Assembly (NCBI RefSeq): GCF_034190915.1
Contig: NW_026947506.1
Span: 33,583,748 to 33,647,747, forward strand
DNA: 64,000 nt
DNA from: Cavia porcellus
Taxonomy: Eukaryota > Chordata > Mammalia > Rodentia > Caviidae
Reading direction: 5' to 3'
Below, piece by piece: positions 10,485-21,045 of this stretch (position 1 is its first letter; each line of letters opens with the position of its first letter). The notes beneath the pieces were generated by a model. That model saw only the letters and a program-made list of their open reading frames with translations. It had not been told where the DNA came from and searched no databases. Position numbers and translations under genes: made by a program.

Positions 10485-11245
10485 TGTTATGGGTTACAAA
10501 CTGGTGGTCAACTTAACACCAGCTGGATCAGCATGGCGCTGAACATAGATGTTTCACCTGAGGAAAGTTGCCAGCATAAATAGAGACATAGAAAAGGAGA
10601 AGCTAGGCATTGATGTGTTGAGATGCGCTGTTTAAGCCATTGGTTCTCCTGGAGAAGCTCTGGACCTCACATTAAGCATAGCTTCCTGGCTCTGGAGAGA
10701 AAGATATGTGCCACTTGGTTTCCAGGATGAACTCGTCACGCTGGCTTCCTGGCAAGTACTCAACGATTGTGCTTATCATTTATCATTGGAGGAGCTCGGG
10801 GCCTCCGTGTTGCTGAGGATGGCTGTGGTGCTTTTCAGGTCAGCCCTGATATTTGTTGTGAGTGTGACTTCTCGGCTCCAGCATAGAATCCTCAACCTAC
10901 CAACACAGCTCCTTCACCCCACTGGCATAGACTTCCTAGCTTTCACTGCTGACCATTGGGCCTTCCCAGCATGGATCCATAAAAGAGACTGGCAAGAGTC
11001 CTTCTTGTGGGCTCTAAACCAGTTGGACTGGTGGGAGGCATTGTCATGAGCTCTGGATCTTCATCTGGACTTATGTGGGACATTGCTGTGGGATTCAGGC
11101 CTTTGGCTAAATATTCTATGTCTTAGTGTTGTGAATAGATTTCCTGCATTTTCTTGTGTTAACTTTGGGTGACTATCATAAAGATAATATTATAAACTCC
11201 ATGTTCTGATTCTAATTGTTCTCTGCACAACCCCTGATTACAACA
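10485..11245 (+). mobile_element. LTR (class III ERV-like), copy B
   Basis: 761 bp, starting TGTTATGG and ending TACAACA, homologous throughout to the LTR at 8155-8932. Shared landmarks include ACTGGTGGTCAACTTAA near the 5' end and TGTTCTCTG...ACAACCCCTGA near the 3' end. The 5 bp on either side (CACAA and TGCCG) do not match, so it may be a recombined LTR or one whose duplication has decayed. No polypurine tract or internal viral sequence adjoins it. Confidence 0.75.
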
Positions 11246-11429
11246 TGCCGCATTTGTTAAGAATTACTGATTATGGCAGATTGTAAGTATGTTCTTTTTT
11301 CCTTGTTGGTAGTTGTATCAGGCATTCATATTTTCTCCAGATTGCTTCTGGATTTAAAGTTTCGTTCAGAAAGGTTGATTATAGGGAGGTCACTGACTTC
11401 AGTGTGTTAGGTATTACCTGGTGCCATCT

Positions 11430-11545
11430 CCTCTTCACAGGTGAGTAATTTAAGCTGTAAGAAAGAGTTGCCCAAGCTGATATGCATTGCTAATAATGGA
11501 GTCTTCTGTCTCCAAGGCCAGTGCTTTTCTATTATAGATACAACA
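11430..11545 (-). repeat. MIR SINE
   Basis: The plus strand shows the antisense MIR order: TTCACAGGTGAGTAATTTAAG, then GAGTTGCCCAAG, then GTCTCCAAGGCCAGTGCTTTT. This explains the strong-looking splice signals here. Confidence 0.7.
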
Positions 11546-12714
11546 TTAACTTCAGGAAATCATTATGAACACTCTTAGGGATCTTGACAAATGAAAAAGG
11601 CTGTATGTTTTCTAATGGACCTGTTTTGCTCATTCTCTTACCTCAGCTAGGACCAGAGTCATCCTACACTTCTACACTCTGTGTTCAAAGAGTTGACCAA
11701 CCTTGGTCAGGATTGTAGCTTGAATAGCTTTATTCAGTTCATTTTCTATGGCTAGTCAGGGCCTGGACTTCTTTTACCTTCACTCCCTCATTGATCTGTT
11801 CATCCTCCTCAAATGTATTGTCTATTTGGCCAGTGTATACACTCACGGAGTGGAAAAAGGGTGGCAGGGAGAAGGAGAGGATATGTGAGGGGCAGAGAAC
11901 AACTACTGATGGGCAAGAGAACTAAGACTCAAATACAGAAAATAAATAAGCTATGTATATTTAGATATACAAATCATTGAAGCATTTTAGCTACTATAAA
12001 CTATGTGAGCAACCTAGAGTAAGATACAGTACAAACCAGGTGGACCTGAGTATGTGACGTACTCCTCTCTCCTGTCTCAGGTCTGAAGGTTAATATTCTG
12101 TTACTCAAATCTTACGCCACTTGTTTTCCATGCGGGGAGTATTAAGAGTACAGAAGGGCAAGTGAGTGCTGCCAGGTGAACTTATTGAATAAGACCCATT
12201 GATGAAGATTAAAGGAAATTGCATTACTCACATTTGAAAAGAAAAGGTTAATGGAGGATTCACATATGATTTTAAGTATATAAATTGTATTATTCTGAGA
12301 ATGAGACCAAAATTCTGTAAGTTCCCCAAACATAAGTGTTTATGGTACAAGCAATGTTTTAAATGTAAATATTTTTATCAGCCTAGGACATGAACATAAA
12401 TACAATATAAATATAAATGTATATATAAATGCATTTAGCATTAAATGGCTATAATGAGAAATTGCATTACTAAGTCTTTGGCTATTGTTAAACTATAAAA
12501 ATTCATGTTTAGATATTTCTTGGTGTTATTTCTTTGATAATTTACATCTCTCCTTTTGTCTTTTATCTCTCCTTAGAACTTTTTCTACCTTTCCTGTGGA
12601 TTTGCTGGATGTGTCCTCTTATTTTAACCTGGTTTTTTTCTATTGTCAATTTTTATTTTTTTCTATATCTGTTTAGTTGGCTGCTCAATGAATATTGTGT
12701 CATTTCATAATATT
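11546..12714. other. unassigned DNA
   Basis: AT-rich with short ATAAATATAAATGTATATATAAAT runs near 12400-12430. I see no supported gene. Confidence 0.5.
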
Positions 12715-13138
12715 TTAAAAATTTTTTGAGGGTACTGAAAAAACTTCCCCATTTCTTCATTGCTTTTGTTTATATTTGCTCCTTTTAATATTTTTTAAGG
12801 TGTAGAATGTGAGCTCTGCACTGCTGACAGATTTTAAGTGTATAATACAGTATTGTTGACTCCAAGCACACTTGTACAGCAAATCCCTGGGACTTAATCA
12901 TCTTGTGTTCCTGAAACTTTTTATTTATGTTCATCAGCTCCCCTTTTGCTCTTCCCTTCTACCCCTGGCAGCTTAACCTTATGAGGTGATTCTACATACC
13001 TCATATAAGTGGAGATGTGCACTGTTTTTGTCCTCTGCGAGTAGATTATTTTGTTTAAAATAATGTCCCTTAGCATAAAGTTCATCCGTCTTGTCACATA
13101 TTTCGAGATTTCCTCCTTTAAAGAAAAAAGAGGGGGGG
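12715..13138 (-). mobile_element. ancient L1 (L1M-type) fragment, part 1
   Basis: The plus strand reads as antisense mammalian L1 3' sequence: TATAATACAGTATTGTTGAC, GTACAGCAAATCCCTGGGAC, TCATCTTG..., then TTAGCATAA...GTTCATCC near 13070. It continues at 13693 after the two nested elements. Confidence 0.7.
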
Positions 13139-13240
13139 AGCTGGGGATCTAGCTCAGTGGCATAAGCGCCTGCTCTGGAAGCAGGCAGTCGTGAGTTCAA
13201 TCCCTGGTACCGATAAAAACGAAAAAGACACACAAAAAAA
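13139..13240 (+). repeat. ID-type SINE
   Basis: Complete head (CTGGGGATCTAGCTCAGTGG), B box GAGTTCAATCC, tail CGATAAAAACGAAAAAGACAC and A tract. The anticodon region reads CTGGAAGCAGG, a change from the usual CTTGCAAGCAGG. It is inserted in the ancient L1; flanking A/G-rich runs blur any target-site duplication. Confidence 0.9.
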
Positions 13241-13260
13241 GATGGAATAACCATATTTTC

Positions 13261-13692
13261 TGTGTCAACAGCCTGATAGTAGAGGGGTTACAATTTGAAT
13301 CAAAAATGTCTTCCAGGAGGTTCATTAGTTCAGAGGTGGGGGGTTTTGGAAGGTGACATGCTAACCTCATCAGTGGGTTAGCTCACTGTTGAGTTCATAG
13401 ATGAATGTGATGTTAGAAGGTGGAGCCTGGTTGGAGGAAGTGGGCCACTGCAGCATGATTGGGAAGTGTATATTCCGGTTCCTGATGCTTCCTTTCATTC
13501 TGGCTTTCTTGCTCATTCTCTGCTTTTTGGCTGCCATTAGAGTATCATCTTTCATGACCCATGCTGTTTATGCCTTCTAGCCTGCCACTTATATACTGAA
13601 ACCTTTGAAACTGTGAACAAATTAAACCTTTAATCCTTGAAATTTTGTACGTCAGGTATTTTGTCTCAGCCCCACAAATTTGACTTAACACA
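13261..13692 (+). mobile_element. ancient MaLR-like LTR
   Basis: Starts TGTGTCAAC and ends TTGACTTAACACA. It keeps typical mammalian MaLR-style phrases: GGAGGAAGTGGGCCACTG, a TATATTCC segment, ACTGTGAACAAATTAAACC and CAGGTATTTTGTCTCAGC. It interrupts the L1M fragment. The family name is uncertain. Confidence 0.6.
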
Positions 13693-13935
13693 GCTATTGT
13701 GAATAATACTGCTGAGAACATGGGCATGCAGGCATTTTGAGATCCTGATTTAGTTCACTCGTAGGTATCCAGTACATATGTTAAAGTGACATTGCCAAAT
13801 CACACAGTAATTATATTTTTAATATTTGTGGAAGTTCCATAGTGTTTTCCCTAATAGTTGTTCATTTTATACTGCCACCCTTGGGGTAGAATTTTCTTAT
13901 ATCCTCATCCTCACCTCAACACTTAGTATGTTTTA
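13693..13935 (-). mobile_element. ancient L1 (L1M-type) fragment, part 2
   Basis: GCTATTGTGAATAATACTGC followed by GAACATGGGCATGCAGG is the antisense of the conserved end of L1 ORF2. It resumes the fragment broken at 13138 after a gap of roughly 100 bp of L1 sequence, a few bases of which survive between the two nested elements. Confidence 0.7.
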
Positions 13936-14011
13936 TTTATTTATTTTTTTTGATACTGGTAGCCATCTTGAATTGTGTGATATATTTGGTTTGCAGACCT
14001 CTGCTTGCTTG

Positions 14012-14055
14012 CATTCATTTATTCATTCATCCATCCATTCATTCGTTCATTCATT
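14012..14055. repeat. (CATT)n microsatellite
   Basis: Imperfect tetranucleotide array of CATT/CATC units. Confidence 0.9.
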
Positions 14056-14270
14056 GTCTTGTGTTGCTCTGTCTTCCATGTTAGAGACTTTGTTGGTTTG
14101 TCTACTGGTCAGTGATTGCCACTTATGCTTGTATATGCCTGTGATACTATATCTTTGGAGATGTGGGTTCTTCAGTGGTCCACATGCAGAGTTCTTTCCT
14201 TCTCTTTGTGGTTCTCCAGAACTACCAAGCAAAATTAGGAAGTTGTTGATGTTAAATATAAGAAAGATTT

Positions 14271-14430
14271 AGCTAGACATAGTAGTATATTCCTGTAACT
14301 TCAACATTTGGGAGACGGACAGGAGGATTGCTGTGAGTTTGAGGCCAGCCTGGGCTACATAGTAAGTTCAAAGTCAATCTGATTGAACTATATAATGAGA
14401 CCTTGTTGTAAAAAGAAAGAAAGAAAGTAA
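14271..14430 (+). repeat. B1 (7SL-derived) SINE
   Basis: Diverged B1: GACATAGTAGTATATTCCTGTAAC, GGAGGATTGCTGTGAGTTTGAGGCCAGCCTGGGCTACATAG, GAGACCTTGTT and an AAAGAAAGAAAG tail are all recognisable in order (only parts quoted). Near-identical 10-mers AGAAAGATTT (14261-14270) and AGGAAGATTT (14431-14440) look like its target-site duplication. Confidence 0.8.
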
Positions 14431-14576
14431 AGGAAGATTTTTAAGGTTAGACATTGCCTTCAACAATCATAGAAGACTATCTCTTCTAAGATATTACTGA
14501 TTATTTTAGTTTTATAATAGTGGTATTCTGTTTGTGCAGATTTTGGTATGGATGTTTTTATTAGAGGAACTGGAAG

Positions 14577-14579
<3 letters not shown>

Positions 14580-14618
<39 letters not shown>

Positions 14619-14627
14619 GTCTCTCTC

Positions 14628-14701
<74 letters not shown>
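14580..14701. repeat. (CT)n-(TA)n compound microsatellite
   Basis: About 85 bp of CT with a few GT interruptions, passing directly into about 36 bp of TA. It generates spurious open frames of 65 to 87 codons on both strands. Confidence 0.98.
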
Positions 14702-14704
<3 letters not shown>

Positions 14705-16385
14705 GGGAAAGGTATGTTTTCAAGAATATAACAATTTCTACCCAAAGTTCACTATAATTTAGAGGTTAAATTTGCTTTAAACTAACAAATTGCAACGTGT
14801 ACGTTCTTCTGGTAGAATTGCTGACCACTAATGTGGCAGAGAACTCCTAAGAGACACTTTATTACTCTGATCCTTAATTAGGATGAGATAATGGGTCATT
14901 TTCTTTCTTCTCATAAACTTAGTTGTGGGGAAAGCATTTCATATAGAGATAATTTAAATGTTTTAAACCAGTATAAAATATAGGCAAATATCATAGAAAA
15001 AGTTTAGTTTTTGTACATAAGACAGTAAAGGTTATTTTCTAGAAATTGTATTACTTGTAGAAACTAGAGGTTTTGTAAAGTGATAAGAAATGTATTTAGC
15101 CTTATGGTTTAATAAAATGGACCAATTTTGTTTCATAACTATCAAGGCTAATATATTATAGAACTTGTACATTAATTTTCATTGGAATTTATATAAGTAT
15201 GGGTAGTTCTTTTATTACATTAAAACAAAAGAGAATTGTTGTAGGCTATGGAGAATTCCTTTATTTGTAGGCTTAATTTTAAAGTAAATTGGGAATTATT
15301 ATAATTAGATGCTTTATTGTTAAATGTTAAATTCATAAACTTATGGGTCTCTTAATTTTAACATTTGATTACCTTGTACCATCTGGCAGCACTGTAGTTT
15401 GTGGGAAGAAAGATAAATTGGAAACAACCTGGATTATTCTCTATGTTTTATATAATTACTTGTTGACTGTGTAAACATATGCAAGTTTCTTAACTTTTTT
15501 GCTTTATCTTATTTTTTATTTTTATTAGTATGTAACATAATGGTTACATTTATCTTGGGGTTGGTACATGTACATAACATTCTTATACTTTTTATGCACC
15601 CCCTCCATCCTCCATCTCTTGGTCCTCTTCCTGTTTGTAAAAGAGCTGTGTCCCTGTTTTGAATTTATATATAGTCTGTATCTTACCTGTATCTTTGCTC
15701 TGTATGTAACACTCCTTCACTATTTGGCAAATAGTCTTTCTTTTTAAATTAATAATACAAACATTTCATGTGTGTATCGATACACAGATATTGCTAAAAA
15801 TGTATACACAAGCACATGATTAAAATTTTGGATGGTATGAAAAATGAAAGTTTGTCACTACTCCCACTTAACATAGACTAAAATGCTACAGAATCCTTCA
15901 GTGGCAGCATTTTCAAGAGTGTGTCAGTATGTGTGTAAATCACTGTACTGGGGACTACTTAGCACTTTACACTTTGCTTCTTAATCTTAGAAATGATTTT
16001 ATGTAAACATATTGCTGAACATACATATTTCTAGTCAGAATTTGGTAGGTATTATTTATAGATAAGAAACTTACGTTTTAGTTCTTTACATTTTTTCTTA
16101 AAACTTTTATCCTTTGCTTATTTGAATTAGGAAAATAATTTTTAAAAAACTATGCATAGAAAAGCACTTTAAAGTAACAAAGCAGATCTTAACAATGTTC
16201 ATATTCAGTGGTGAATTTGAAGTGATTTTTTTCCTTTGGGCTTTTATACATATTTCATATCTTTAACAATTGATATTTTATTGAGAAAAAATCTATTTTA
16301 GTAAAAGTACTGTGCTATTATGAAGTAATTATCAATCACTTGTTGAATTATAAAACCATAGGCTTTATTAAGTGTTCAAAAGTAC
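14702..16385. other. unassigned AT-rich DNA
   Basis: I see no gene. A 16-bp perfect palindrome, TGTGTATCGATACACA, lies at 15771-15786. The stretch 15525-15640 may be an L1 3' UTR relic but I could not anchor it. Confidence 0.5.
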
Positions 16386-16725
16386 CCCATTAAAATATTT
16401 TGTTTTTCTTTTTAATTGAAGTATAATTTACATATAATAAAGGCAGAGATTTTAACAATATCATTTGATTATTTTTTACCCACTGGAGTTAAAATATAAA
16501 ATATTTCAGTCATCTCATAAAATTCCTCAAGTCTCTTTTAAATCAATCCTTCCTTTTTATCCAGGCAGCCACTGATCTAACATCTGTCACTGTACATTAG
16601 TTTCTTCTGTTTGAAATATCATGTATGTGGAATCCCACTGTAGATTCTTTCATGTTTGACTACTCCCCTATAGATTATTATTTATGTCTATTTATTGCTA
16701 CTTTAACATCCCCCTTACTCTTGTT
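16386..16725 (-). mobile_element. ancient L1 (L1M-type) fragment
   Basis: Antisense L1 3' phrases: AATTGAAGTATAATTTACATA, CCAGGCAGCCACTGATCTAAC and TGTATGTGGAATCCCACTGT, in the normal order. Confidence 0.65.
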
Positions 16726-18880
16726 TTCCTTAATGTTTAAATGGCCTCAAATCACAGCTTTGGAGGGCCAGAACCTGGGCCTCTGGTTTGTGAGACCCTC
16801 CTTCCCTAACCCTGTACACCATGTTTTTCTTGTCAGAGAAATTGTCAGGATGATGCCAGACTGTGGAAGCCTGTTGAACATTATGCTGAGGAATTTTTAT
16901 TTTATTCTATATACTATTACCTCAGTTCATGAATGTTTCTGTTTGCAAACAATTCATTTCTCAAGCAAAAGCATTTGACAACATTGCTCTTCTGTTCACA
17001 AATGCCACATGGATGACAAACACAGCTGCATCCATCTTCCCCATACAAACATAAATGCAGTCATGTTTCTGCAAATCCTAAAACAAATTTGTGAACCCAA
17101 GTACCACTGTATGTATGTTCTCCATCTGAGCACTGGAACTTTGGGGTTGAAAAGGATTACAAACTGTAAATTTGCCCTCTCCTCCAAAAACCACTGTTTT
17201 CCTCTGGTGGATATTCATCAAGCAGTTACCATGAATCAGAAACTATTCTAAAGAACTACCCAACTCTTAACCTGAATGTGGGAAAATCTGTGGGTCAACT
17301 TAACTTTGACGGGTTTCCTCACTGAAGGTTAGGTCCCTGGAGAAAAGTCTATAGGTCTTCTGCCTCCAGGCTGATGGCCTGGCTGCCAGCAGGTGGGTGC
17401 TGAGTTGGGGCATACCTTCCTGAATCCACATTATCGCTGCTCTCCTGGTAGAGAGTTCTGGTCACTGCTGACCTGGAGCCCTCTAGCCCAGAGTCAGTTT
17501 GCAGCTTACCCATCTGGAGAGGGCATGCTTCTCCTAGTTGTGCCTGTGGGTAAGCAAGCCAGACAATGATTGTTATCCTTGTTTGCACTCCATTTGTTCC
17601 TTTTTTTCTGGAGTGACTCAGGCTGCTGGGCCTGCTTTTCCCCTAAATGGGGTTTTGCATGTTGAACTAGATTGGTGGTTTTCCTCACTGTTGAATTTGG
17701 AGTTCAGCTTTGTAGGTTGGTTGGGACCGGGTACTAGAATATGTCACAGTCATTTTATTCTCTTGTGTTCTCTCTACCTTTTTAAAGAACCGCCCCCTCC
17801 CCACTTTAAAAAAAAATCATTCTGTGTGTAGGCTTCTTTTAATTAACTTTGCCTTTTCAATGATTAATTTCCTTTGTTAATTCCGAGGCATATTCAGAAA
17901 TAGTGAATAGTTGTATTTTCTGTATTCCTATTGATTTGCATCAGTATTGTTTTGACTGTGAGTGTCTTCTTCTTGCCCTAGTTTATTCCATACAAAGTCT
18001 GCCCTTACCAGGAAAGGTTGTTGGTATCAAACTGTGAAGTATTTTGGATATCATGCTGAGGGATTTGTATTTTATTCCTTGAAATGTTCACGTGGATTCC
18101 TCCTGTCTGTCTCTTTGACATGTCTCCTTCCAAAACTTAGGACACAGGTGATTAAGACACTCTTTATCTTACCCAGAAAGCCTTGTGTTTGGAGGGAGAG
18201 CAAAAAGTCTACTCAATACAGATCAAGAGAGATCACTGGTGCTTTTAAGGAATAGAAAAGACATGGAAGAGCACATATATACTGCTGCATGCTTTTATGG
18301 TTGTAGGCACAAAAGACAGAAGGATCAGCTAAAGAGGCTTTTGAGTTCTTTTTCCTGGTCTTGTCCTCCCAAGTTACTATCATCTGCTGTAAGCTGCTTC
18401 AACAGTCACTGAATGGTTTGGCTCAGCTTAGCTAATAAGAAATGGATTCTAGTTTTATGCTTCCTTTATTGTATACTCCATATTGTCATTTTTTAGACAA
18501 AAAAAACCTCAGGGAGGTGATTTCTAGTAGCTTCTTTGAGGTAATCTAGACTATCCTCTTACTGTATTTACCAAGAAGATTGAACATGGCTGAATACCTT
18601 ATCTACTTGGGCTTTGGAGAGAAAGACAGACAGACAGACATTCAGACAGACAGAGGTGTGTATATATGCTATCTGGTACTTGAATGTTTCTGTGAAATTT
18701 TTGTAGGAAAATGAGAGGAGAGCTGTTGTGCCCTCAAGTCCACTCGTGGAGTGTCAGAAGAGGGTTCCTTCAGGAATGTTGTTTGGCCCAGCAGATTTTG
18801 TACCAGCTTTGTGTACCTGCTAGGAAGGAGCTTAAAAGACTCTGGTCAGGAGCTTGGCAGAGATTGATGGACCTTCCTGA
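16726..18880. other. unassigned DNA with internal similarity
   Basis: Segments 16857-16915 and 18027-18085 share the pattern ACTGTG-AAG...AT-ATGCTGAGG-ATTT-TATTTTATTC. This suggests two copies of an old repeat I cannot name. A (GACA)n run lies at 18624-18654. No supported gene was seen. Confidence 0.4.
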
Positions 18881-18884
18881 CTCA

Positions 18885-19020
18885 CTTAGATCAGGAGTAC
18901 ATCTCATTCATTTTTGTACCTCGGCACCCATATAAATGATAGCAAAGGATCTCAATTTGTATAATTTACAGCATGTAATAAGTGCTCAATAAACGATTGT
19001 AGAATGGATGACTAAATAAG
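18885..19020 (+). repeat. L2 LINE 3' end
   Basis: Ends in TAATAAGTGCTCAATAAACG...GAATGGATGA, the characteristic terminal region of L2. Confidence 0.65.
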
Positions 19021-19305
19021 CAATTGTCACCATGGTCATTAGCCACATGAAGATGAATTGTGGGAATGTATCAAGAGTTATTGTATACATTTCACAGTTC
19101 ATCAACTAAATGCATACAAGATCTGAATAAGTGAATGAAGAGTCCCCATTCTAGGATGATGAATAACAACTGAAATTTGATCTCAGCCTAGGGGTGGAGA
19201 GTATAGACTGGAAGTTACACGTGTTGTCTCCTGGGGGGAAGTTGCTGTTCATCTGCAGACAGTAGGCATGACATGACTTCCAGCTTTTTAGATTTAAGCA
19301 AAATG

Positions 19306-19405
19306 GGGGCCGGGGATTTAGCTCAGTGGCATAAGCACCTGCCTGGCAAGTGAGAGGTGTGAGTTTGATCCCCAGTACCACAAAAAAAAAAAAAAAAAAA
19401 AAAAA
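19306..19405 (+). repeat. ID-type SINE, variant with pure poly(A) tail
   Basis: Head GGGGCCGGGGATTTAGCTC and B box GAGTTTGATCC, but the anticodon region is CTGGCAAGTGAGAG and the tail is CCCCAGTACCAC followed directly by A25, without the usual GATAAAAACG spacer. It is flanked by a perfect 16-bp target-site duplication AGATTTAAGCAAAATG (19290-19305 and 19406-19421). Confidence 0.93.
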
Positions 19406-19716
19406 AGATTTAAGCAAAATGCTAAATAACAGAGTACCTTTATTTTAAAATTCAGACTTAGATACTTTGGAGTACAAGTAAAGCATACATTTGATTCGCA
19501 TTTGGTCAGGGGGCCTTCACATTGGCTTCGGTGATAGTCCAAACAAGAATAGTCCAGGAACGGATGGAAGAAAAAGGAATCCTCCAACAAAATGAAGGAA
19601 GAGGAATTTGGGAGTTAGAATAGACCAGTGAATCTGAATCTAAAGAGAATGTTTTCAAGAACTCTGGGCAGGATTGACATCTGCTATGATATATGCTGTT
19701 AAGAAATGGAAGGGTA

Positions 19717-19825
19717 GGGGCTGGAGGGTTAGCTCAGTGGCATAAGCACCTGCCTTGCAAGCAGGCGGTCATGAGTTCGATCTCCGGTACTGATAAAAAT
19801 GAAAAAGACCAAAAAAAAAAAAAAA
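19717..19825 (+). repeat. ID-type SINE
   Basis: GGGGCTGGAGGGTTAGCTCA head, CTTGCAAGCAGG anticodon region, GATAAAAATGAAAAAGACC spacer and A tail. Perfect 15-bp target-site duplication AGAAATGGAAGGGTA at 19702-19716 and 19826-19840. Confidence 0.93.
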
Positions 19826-20175
19826 AGAAATGGAAGGGTATAGTGAAGCTTCTATGAATATGGGGAGAATACATGTTAACATCATACAGCTATTTTTGGT
19901 CTCGTGATTTCTTCTGTAATTTAAGTGTCATTTCAATTGAACTTTATTTTAAAATTTGTTATTTTGATGCTGTGGCAAGAGAAGAGTTTAGGTTCATATA
20001 ATTTTGTCATTTTGAAAACCATCATTCATGCATTTATAATAAAACAGTTTGAAGGAATATTTATCTATTTTTCCAAAGAATTTATATGAATCTATAAAGA
20101 AATCACTGTTCTTATATCTTTGCCATGATAGGGCACATCTTTATCTTGTCTGTCAGTTAGAATTCATGACAGTAG

Positions 20176-20285
20176 GGCTGGGGATTTAGCTCAGCAGCAT
20201 AAGCGCCTGCCTGGCAAGCAGGCAGTCGTGAGTTCGATCCCTGGTACCGATAAAAAGGAAAAAAAGACCAAAAAAAAAAAAAAAA
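20176..20285 (+). repeat. ID-type SINE
   Basis: Full head, CTGGCAAGCAGG anticodon region, GATAAAAAGGAAAAAAAGACC spacer and A tail. The target-site duplication GAATTCAYGACAGTAG (20160-20175 and 20286-20301) has a single T/C difference. Confidence 0.93.
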
Positions 20286-20889
20286 GAATTCACGACAGTA
20301 GATCTTGTTCCAGCAGATTTATTTTACTAGAGAGAAACCCAGTAACAATCATAGTGTTAATTCCTGTCAAGGTTACAGCTAAAGAACAGACTTCACAAGT
20401 CTCTCAAACATTTGATACAATCATTTACATGTGCTTCACTTTCTTTTTCAGGTGAAGTGTGCACTGTAAGTCAGAATTAAACAAAATATATCCTTAAGCA
20501 TAACTATTTCTAAAGCATTGGACTATAGAGTATGTTTTCATTTTTATGTCAATCATTGAAAGTTTATAATTAATTGTAAATTTAATTGTGGAATTTAAAA
20601 ATTTAGTAGAGAAAACAAAATCTATTTACTAAATTACTTCCATGTAATTCCATGTGCTTAAAGCTTTACAGATGATTTATTTGTTGTTGCTTTGCTAAAC
20701 AGAGAATAATATAAGTCATTCCCTAAGGAGAGAATAATGTAAAACCATACACTGATCATTTTGTGTACTTCCAGGTCTCCAAGCCTTTTTTATGTGTTTG
20801 CCTCCCACTAAGTGGCCCATCTACTCCCAAACTCTTTTTCCTGGTCTTTCTAATGAGTGCCTCCTTCTGTATCAGGAACAATTTAAAAT

Positions 20890-21045
20890 GTTAGTCATTG
20901 TATGGAGATCCCACCAGTTATCATATTTTTGATATTTGTTTTTCTCTTCCAGAAGACTGAACCTCTTAAAGTCTGTATCATTAACTTCTTCATCTAGGCA
21001 TATGTCTAACATAGGGGAGCTTTTCAACAAATGATTGTTGAATTG
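20890..21045 (+). repeat. L2 LINE 3' end
   Basis: Weak but ordered L2 tail features: a stretch like 'agactg...aacttctt' and GCTTTTCAACAAATGATTGTTGAATTGG (part quoted), equivalent to the L2 'ctcaataaatgtttgttgaat' end. Confidence 0.5.

Noticed and set aside
8155..11245. One provirus with two LTRs
   Set aside because: The left LTR has its own CCCTC duplication and the intervening sequence is L1 tail plus unassigned DNA with no primer-binding site, polypurine tract or viral gene.
11341..11440. Exon-like 100-nt segment with TTTTCTCCAG acceptor and CAG-GTGAGT donor
   Set aside because: The donor lies inside an antisense MIR element and the open frame is short, so ancestral repeat sequence explains the signals.
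14460..14757. Four open frames of 65 to 87 codons
   Set aside because: All are translations of the (CT)n-(TA)n microsatellite.
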